A stretch of 11,189 bases of DNA, taken from positions 1-11,189 of the forward strand of contig JALNVT010000066.1 in NCBI GenBank assembly GCA_023231265.1. Direction: 5' to 3'. Position 1 is the first letter of the stretch, and each line of letters opens with the position of its first letter. Below, in pieces: positions 6,698-11,189 of the stretch. The DNA is from Sphaerochaetaceae bacterium (lineage in GTDB: Bacteria > Spirochaetota > Spirochaetia > Sphaerochaetales > Sphaerochaetaceae). Below the pieces are notes generated by a model. The model had not been told where the DNA came from. It was given only the letters and a program-made list of their open reading frames with translations, and did not search any database. The translations under genes were made by a program, and so were the position numbers.

Positions 6698-7786
6698 TTA
6701 AGCTTGAATAAAATAACCTCTACCATTGTTTTTAACTTCATATAAGGCATGGTCCAATTTTCTTAAAATATCTTCAAGTTTGAAAGTTAAATTCTTACTT
6801 CCAAGACGGTTGAATAGATATCCACCACTTACAGAGAAGGAATGACTTTTATTATCAAAAACAACGTCTTTCAAAGAATCTTGCAGAGACTTCAAAGCTT
6901 TATCAGAGTCCTTTTTGTTCATACCTGGAACAACTACCATAAATTCATCACCGCCAAATCTATAAACATTTTCCTTACCAAAATAATCGCAAAGTCTGTT
7001 TGCATAGTATTTAATAACCAAATCGCCATTTTGATGACCATAAGAATCATTAACATTTTTGAAATGATCAATGTCTGTAAATAAGAAGAAGCAGTTTTCA
7101 TTGCAGAATAAGTAACTATCTTGATTTAAAGCTCTTCTGTTCTTTGTTTCTGTCAGTGTATCTTTTAAAGAGGCCTGTCTGAATTCTTCACTGATATTTT
7201 TTAATTCAATTTGAACTACAGTTTTATCTGCAAAAAGTTTGTATTTAACAATACCTGAAGTAAAACACAATACAATGAAAGCAGAAAATTTAATTGTATA
7301 AGCAAAACTGAAGCTACCTAGATAGTTGAAATATACTGATAGATAAATAATACCTGCAATACAGTGATAAAGAATTGTCTGCAAAGGAGACTGCAATGAT
7401 AATGTGGTGATACCCAGTACAATTAAGCAGTACATAATGCAATCTCCACCATTTTTAAAATCAAGGTTGCTGAGTAATACTGTGCATGATGTGATAGAAA
7501 CTACTACAACAGCTTGAGCTCTCTCAACCCACAATGCTTCTCTGTTATCTTTATAATAAAAGAGTTTGACGGAAAAATAGAAAAATAAACAAACTGCTGA
7601 ATTGATTAAGTATAAAATTTGATAAGTTAATTTTTCAGGGACATCGAAATATGGAGTGAAAGTCAGTAATAAATAAAAAACTTGCGAAATTCCAAAAACT
7701 AATGCCAATAAGTGGATATACTTGATATTAAAATCATCTATATGTTTTTGTAATTCTTGATTTGGATTGGTAAAAAATAAATCCAT
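6698..7786 (-). CDS. Six-helix membrane diguanylate cyclase (GGDEF)
   Basis: This encodes a 362-residue inner-membrane protein predicted to make cyclic di-GMP from two GTP. The N-terminal half has about six membrane helices (near 24-45, 53-78, 89-107, 115-131, 136-157 and 161-185) of no family I can name. The cytoplasmic GGDEF domain (about 205-360) shows DTLTETKNRRAL, metal-binding DID (D238), NDSYGHQNGD and the intact active-site motif GGDEF at 278-282. The usual RxxD inhibitory site would fall at 269-272, but FGKE is there, so product inhibition through that site is not expected. An upstream in-frame ATG would add 16 residues, but AAGGAG at 7794-7799, seven bases before the ATG at 7784-7786, decides the shorter start. 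It faces the Msr operon and stands alone; its signal is unknown. Confidence 0.93.
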   Translation of the reverse strand: MDLFFTNPNQELQKHIDDFNIKYIHLLALVFGISQVFYLLLTFTPYFDVPEKLTYQILYLINSAVCLFFYFSVKLFYYKDNREALWVERAQAVVVVSITSCTVLLSNLDFKNGGDCIMYCLIVLGITTLSLQSPLQTILYHCIAGIIYLSVYFNYLGSFSFAYTIKFSAFIVLCFTSGIVKYKLFADKTVVQIELKNISEEFRQASLKDTLTETKNRRALNQDSYLFCNENCFFLFTDIDHFKNVNDSYGHQNGDLVIKYYANRLCDYFGKENVYRFGGDEFMVVVPGMNKKDSDKALKSLQDSLKDVVFDNKSHSFSVSGGYLFNRLGSKNLTFKLEDILRKLDHALYEVKNNGRGYFIQA

Positions 7787-7793
7787 AATAAGA

Positions 7794-7799
7794 CTCCTT
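7794..7799 (-). promoter_or_regulatory. Ribosome binding site of the GGDEF gene
   Basis: On the minus strand AAGGAG lies seven bases upstream of the ATG that begins MDLFFTN. No comparable site precedes the longer in-frame start at 7834, so this motif decides the annotated start. Confidence 0.7.
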
Positions 7800-8230
7800 A
7801 CATTTTCGTTGTGTTTCACTAAAATAATCTCCAAATAGTTTTATTGTTCTGTTTCAAATCATCAATAAAATAGATTAAATTTTAATGTCCCTCTATAGAG
7901 CAGTATATTAATGGTTTGATAATCTTCTTTTACAAATTGATTTAGGAAAAATCTTGCAAAACTGTGTTGGCTATTTCATTATATTCAAAACTAAAAAAAC
8001 ATGACAATACCAAGGTTACTAAAAAAAGATATCACGTTTTTTTGATATAAGCTAGAAAAATTTATTGCATTGTATGGTCTTTTATTTACTTATTTTATAC
8101 GTTTTTGGAACAAATCAAGGCCACATAAGTAATAAAACCTTGCAATCAAAAGGTCTGATTTTATGGATAAAAATAAAAAATAAAGCTCAAATTTCTCTAT
8201 AAAGAGGAGGAATGAATTACACCTCTCCAA
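7800..8230. other. AT-rich spacer without genes
   Basis: I see no gene here. The stretch is rich in A and T runs, including A7 and T7 runs in a weak AT-only inverted repeat around 8022-8046. AGGAGG (8205-8210) is followed after one base by an ATG (8212) with a 15-codon frame; the spacing is too tight and the frame overlaps the end of the neighbouring pseudogene. The promoter of the GGDEF gene must lie near 7800-7900 on the minus strand, but no box pair there stands out. Confidence 0.5.
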
Positions 8231-8850
8231 TTAAATCCTGGGAGACAGAATTGAAATAACTCTTCCAAGCTTCTTATTGTTGGTATAATATAATCTTTTG
8301 ACTTTTCCGTGGGTCATGCTGAATGATTCTTCTATCATTCCCAGCTCCAATTATGACAGATCTATTGTTTTAAAGAGAAGATGCATCTTCATCTAAGAAG
8401 AGGAAAAATAAAAGTTAAAATATTCAAGATTGGGATACTCTTGCATCAAGTTGTTCAAACCAAGTGCCAAGGTATGATTTGGTATAACTTTAAAAAAATT
8501 GTTATGGCAATAGTATTTTCTCTCATATATTTCATTGAAAGTATCCAAGCTTGGTAAATAAACATCTCTGTTGAATTGAAATGGGGTAGATACAATACGA
8601 TTTAAGAAGTCTTTTGGATTATTTAAAAAGCGAAGTAAAAGTTTGGCCTCTTCTCCTATATCATAACTGGATGAAGTGTGTCATTGATGATTGCGGTATA
8701 AATTTCATTTTCACTGTATTCTCTATCCTCGCCTTTGAAAAAGTTATTAGAATGAATCTTTGTAAAGAATTCTGGAGATACCTATGATGATTCATTGATG
8801 AAGTTCCCCAGAAGTTTGAATTGTGGGATTTTTTCTGAAAGTATAAATCA
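8231..8850 (-). pseudogene. Decayed minus-strand gene of unrecognised family
   Basis: Read on the minus strand, a protein-like sequence runs through several lesions. After a TGA at 8848-8850 and a TAG at 8782-8784, frame one gives VSPEFFTKIHSNNFFKG and continues to NDTLHPV. Near 8663 the reading moves to another frame, which stays open for 89 codons (8662 to 8396), beginning DIGEEAKLLLRFLNNPKDF and ending YFNFYFSSS before TAG 8393-8395. The same frame continues past this stop and a TAA to a final piece, GKVKRLYYTNNKKLGRVIS, ending at TAA 8231-8233. The composition is that of a real soluble protein of about 200 residues. I do not recognise it; the last piece faintly recalls WYL-domain regulators, which I do not rely on. 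No clear start or ribosome binding site is visible. Confidence 0.6.
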
Positions 8851-9057
8851 GAAAATATGCGATAAATAATGAGAATTCAAAAACTAAATAAAAAAACTAT
8901 TAAAAATGGTAAAATATTAATTGCTTTTGAAAGCAAAAACAAAGCAACATGTGTACTGACTTAATTAATGGACCAGCTTGGTAAAAATTCTAAACCTAAG
9001 TTACTTCTTACAAGAAAACAGTGATGAATTTTCTATATTTTGGGACTAAAATAGGTT

Positions 9058-9086
9058 TTGTTGCAACAATGATAAAATAGTACTAT
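9058..9086 (+). promoter_or_regulatory. Candidate promoter of the first pyruvate kinase gene
   Basis: TTGTTG (9058-9063) and TACTAT (9081-9086) are separated by 17 bases, a reasonable vegetative promoter, placing the transcript start near 9093 and a leader of about 58 bases. A second pair with the same 17-base spacing (TTGTTC 9106-9111, TACTAT 9129-9134) would leave almost no leader before the ribosome binding site and is less likely. The bases from 8851 to 9057 show nothing else convincing. Confidence 0.4.
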
Positions 9087-9150
9087 TGCTTTATCAATGA
9101 AATTATTGTTCACTTTAATTTTTTGCATTACTATCGTGTCAGAGGTGAAT

Positions 9151-10602
9151 ATGAAAGAAAGTATAACCAATGCCAAAATTGTAGCGACCGTAGGTCCTGC
9201 CTCACAAAGTTATGAGAAAATTCGTGATATCATCATGTCTGGTGCAAGTATAATCAGAATTAATTTCAGTCATGGAACTCGAGAAGAACATCAGCAAACT
9301 GTAGATTGGACTCGTCAGGTATCTGAAGAACTTGATACCCCAGTTGCCATTTTTCAGGACTTACAAGGTCCAAAAATTCGTGTAGGAAAGATGGATGTAG
9401 ATTCTTTTCAATTAAACGAAGGCGAAACTCTTAAAATAACCACAGAACCATGTGTAGGAAATAGAGATTTAATCAGTATTGATTATCCTTATCTACAGCA
9501 AGAGGTAGAAAATGGTGATAGAATTTTAATTGATGACGGACTTATTGCTCTCAAAGTATTGAATGTTGAAGGAAAAGTAATAACTACTGAAGTCGTTGAT
9601 GGAGGTACTCTCAAACCAAGAAAAGGTGTGAATCTACCAGAAGCTGCACTCAAACATATCTCTTCTTATACAAAGAAGGATGAAAAAGATCTTGACTTTG
9701 CATTCCAGAACAATCTTGATTTTGTAGCTTTATCATTTGTACGAAGTTCACGCGATGTTATAGCGTTGAAAAAATTTATGTACAAGAACTACGGAAGAGA
9801 GATTCCAATCATCTCTAAAATTGAGAAACCTGAAGCAGTAAAAGATATTCAAAATATCATTGCAGAGACAAGTGCTATCATGGTTGCTCGTGGTGACTTA
9901 GGTGTTGAGACATCTTCTGAAGAAGTTCCAATCATACAGAAGACCTTAATTAGAGAATGCAATATCGCTGGTATTCCAGTAATTACAGCTACTCAGATGC
10001 TTGAGTCCATGATTACAAACCCCAGACCTACAAGAGCTGAGGCTGGTGATGTTGCAAATGCTATTCTTGATGGAACAAGTGCAGTTATGCTATCTGGTGA
10101 GACAGCTGCAGGTGATTATCCTGTGAGAACAGTAAAAATAATGAAAAAGATTATCACACATACTGAAGCAAGTCTAGATTACCAAAGACTTGTGCTTGAT
10201 CAACGTTTGAATCAAGAGGACATTGAGATAAACAGAAAAAAGAGCACCACAGAAGCAGTAGGCGTTGCAACACGTGAATTAGCTATGGCAATCAAGGCTG
10301 CTTACATAACTTGTTTTACTCATTCAGGAAGTACTGCTAGATTGATATCAAAGTACAGACCAGCTGTTCCAATTATTGCTTACACTCCAATCAAACAAAT
10401 TGCACAGCGTCTCTCTCTATCTTGGGGAGTCACACCTGTTATGATACCTCAACTTAGCTCAATCAATGAGTTATTCGAGATTGCACCAAATTACTTGATG
10501 ACCATTGGAGCTATCAAACCAGGAGATAAGATTGTTATAACTGCAGGCGTTCCTGTTGGATCTCCAGGAAGAACCAACATGATTAAAGTTGTAGAGATTT
10601 AA
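9151..10602 (+). CDS. pyk: Pyruvate kinase, complete copy
   Basis: This encodes a 483-residue cytoplasmic glycolytic enzyme converting phosphoenolpyruvate and ADP to pyruvate and ATP. The full fold is present: N-terminal barrel strands with R36, N38 and S40 in IRINFSHG, the B domain (about 72-168), catalytic K223 and metal ligand E225 in SKIEKPEAV, D249 in VARGDLG, T281 in ITATQMLES and the LSGETAAGDYP segment. The C-terminal domain has THSGSTARLIS, where effectors bind in regulated members. The segment DLQGPKIRV carries lysine where potassium-dependent enzymes have glutamate, placing it in the potassium-independent PykA-like class. An ATG at 9097 would add 18 hydrophobic residues. I prefer 9151 because AGAGGTG (9141-9147) precedes it and the paralogue downstream starts with the same MKE sequence. 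It ends TAA TAA. Confidence 0.96.
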   Translation: MKESITNAKIVATVGPASQSYEKIRDIIMSGASIIRINFSHGTREEHQQTVDWTRQVSEELDTPVAIFQDLQGPKIRVGKMDVDSFQLNEGETLKITTEPCVGNRDLISIDYPYLQQEVENGDRILIDDGLIALKVLNVEGKVITTEVVDGGTLKPRKGVNLPEAALKHISSYTKKDEKDLDFAFQNNLDFVALSFVRSSRDVIALKKFMYKNYGREIPIISKIEKPEAVKDIQNIIAETSAIMVARGDLGVETSSEEVPIIQKTLIRECNIAGIPVITATQMLESMITNPRPTRAEAGDVANAILDGTSAVMLSGETAAGDYPVRTVKIMKKIITHTEASLDYQRLVLDQRLNQEDIEINRKKSTTEAVGVATRELAMAIKAAYITCFTHSGSTARLISKYRPAVPIIAYTPIKQIAQRLSLSWGVTPVMIPQLSSINELFEIAPNYLMTIGAIKPGDKIVITAGVPVGSPGRTNMIKVVEI

Positions 10603-10630
10603 TAAACATAAAAAAATCGTAAAACATTTA

Positions 10631-10691
10631 GATTGAAAATCTTTTATTGGTGTATTTGACACATAAAGGAGTTTCAATCTTTTTTTATTTT
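10631..10691 (+). terminator. Terminator-like hairpin after the first pyk
   Basis: GATTGAAA (10631-10638) pairs exactly with TTTCAATC (10672-10679), and weaker A/T and G-T pairing can extend inward. A run of seven Ts (10680-10686) and then ATTTT follows directly. The stem begins 28 bases after the pyk stop. The long 33-base interior makes it an imperfect intrinsic terminator, but position and T-run fit. Confidence 0.5.
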
Positions 10692-10846
10692 AAGAGTTCT
10701 TTTATTGAATTCAAATTTATTTCAAACAGTATATAAATGTTGATGATGAGCTCTTTACTAATTTTTAAATCAAGATTTGAACAACTTTTCTTTATGTAAC
10801 TCTTTTTGTAATATAAAGGTCGAAATAAATGATGTGGTTGAGTTTG

Positions 10847-10887
10847 TTGAAATATTTCTTGTCTAGTCAGATTATATACCGTAATAT
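10847..10887 (+). promoter_or_regulatory. Candidate promoter region of the second pyk
   Basis: Two overlapping box pairs lie just before the second pyk. TTGTCT (10859-10864) and TAATAT (10882-10887) are 17 bases apart. TTGAAA (10847-10852) and ATTATA (10871-10876) are 18 apart and would leave a more comfortable leader of about 24 bases. With the terminator-like hairpin upstream, this suggests that the second gene is transcribed separately. The choice between the pairs is uncertain. Confidence 0.35.
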
Positions 10888-10905
10888 GTAGATGAGAGGG
10901 TTTAT

Positions 10906-11189
10906 ATGAAAGAGAACATAACCAATTCCAAAATTGTAGCAACTATAGGTCCTGCTTCACGAAGTTATGAAATGATTCGTGATATCATTAAGTCAGGAGC
11001 AAGAGTAATCAGACTCAATTTCAGTCATGGAGATCATGAAGAACATCAACAAACTGTTGACTGGGCACGTCAGGCTTCTGAAGAACTCGATACCCCAATA
11101 GCTATTTTCCAGGACCTGCAAGGTCCTAAAATTCGAGTTGGAAAGTTGGATGTGGAATCTTTTCAGGTGAATACAGGAGAGTTTCTGAA
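10906..11189 (+). CDS. pyk: Second pyruvate kinase, 5' part only (runs off the window)
   Basis: The first 94 codons of a second pyruvate kinase are visible before the window ends. The start is set by a GAGAGGG-like site (10894-10900) and by alignment with its neighbour, which also begins MKE-ITN. Over these 94 residues I count 19 differences from the upstream copy, about 80% identity, with no gaps. The substrate-binding residues R36, N38 and S40 (IRLNFSHG) are kept, as is DLQGPKIRVG with the lysine of potassium-independent enzymes. Most differences are conservative; charge changes occur at residues 29 (M to K), 33 (S to R) and 43 (T to D). Whether the rest is intact cannot be seen. Confidence 0.93.
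   Translation, partial: MKENITNSKIVATIGPASRSYEMIRDIIKSGARVIRLNFSHGDHEEHQQTVDWARQASEELDTPIAIFQDLQGPKIRVGKLDVESFQVNTGEFL

Noticed and set aside
6842..7084. 80-codon plus-strand frame
   Set aside because: Antisense to the GGDEF domain of the cyclase gene.
8022..8046. A7/T7 inverted repeat as a terminator
   Set aside because: The stem is A-T only and unstable, and no gene ends nearby.
8212..8259. 15-codon peptide behind a strong AGGAGG
   Set aside because: Only one base separates AGGAGG from the ATG, and the frame overlaps the end of the minus-strand pseudogene.
9097..9150. Upstream ATG giving pyruvate kinase an 18-residue hydrophobic leader
   Set aside because: No good ribosome binding site; the paralogue starts at the position equivalent to 9151 and an export signal makes no sense for this enzyme.
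10685..10942. 85-codon minus-strand frame between the pyk genes
   Set aside because: Starts inside the second pyk on the opposite strand, has no ribosome binding site or motif, and is AT-rich sequence read by chance.

Overview
The window looks like a piece of an AT-rich spirochaete chromosome (Spirochaetales/Treponema-Sphaerochaeta-like). The main reasons are the methionine sulfoxide reductase fusion in MsrB-then-MsrA order, the secreted proteins whose hydrophobic leader is followed directly by a G-N-K-E stretch, and the combination of an OmpR-type two-component system with a CcdA/TlpA (DipZ-type) membrane reductase. This assignment is inferred from gene content; no rRNA or other phylogenetic marker is present. 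Intact genes cover only about half of the window. The rest is broken genes and AT-rich spacers, as expected in a genome undergoing reduction.

Positions 1-499 hold no intact gene, only scraps of open frame on the minus strand. A good promoter (500-529) then leads into a plus-strand operon: response regulator (553), histidine kinase (1278), periplasmic thioredoxin-like protein (2807), DipZ-type CcdA-thioredoxin reductase (3265) and MsrB-MsrA fusion (5070). Together these would form an envelope methionine sulfoxide repair pathway. The kinase and regulator sense and switch, CcdA carries electrons across the inner membrane, thioredoxin domains pass them on, and MsrBA reduces oxidised methionine in secreted proteins. 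Three of the five genes are damaged. The regulator has an amber codon 22 codons before its original end. The dipZ gene has a frameshift and three further in-frame stops. msrBA has a frameshift explained by a loss of 1 to 10 bases. The reading frames around each lesion are otherwise well preserved, so the decay looks recent. The operon ends at a hairpin terminator (6371-6412).

A spacer (6413-6697) with a possible transposase scrap and a perfect short palindrome separates the operon from a minus-strand, six-helix membrane diguanylate cyclase (6698-7786). Upstream of that gene lie an empty AT-rich spacer and a minus-strand pseudogene of unrecognised family (about 8231-8850), visible as an 89-codon open frame plus flanking frames.

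The right end carries two tandem pyruvate kinase genes: a complete one (9151-10602) followed by a terminator-like hairpin, and a second copy running off the window edge (10906-11189). They are about 80% identical over the 94 residues that can be compared. Both carry the lysine that marks the potassium-independent class of pyruvate kinases.
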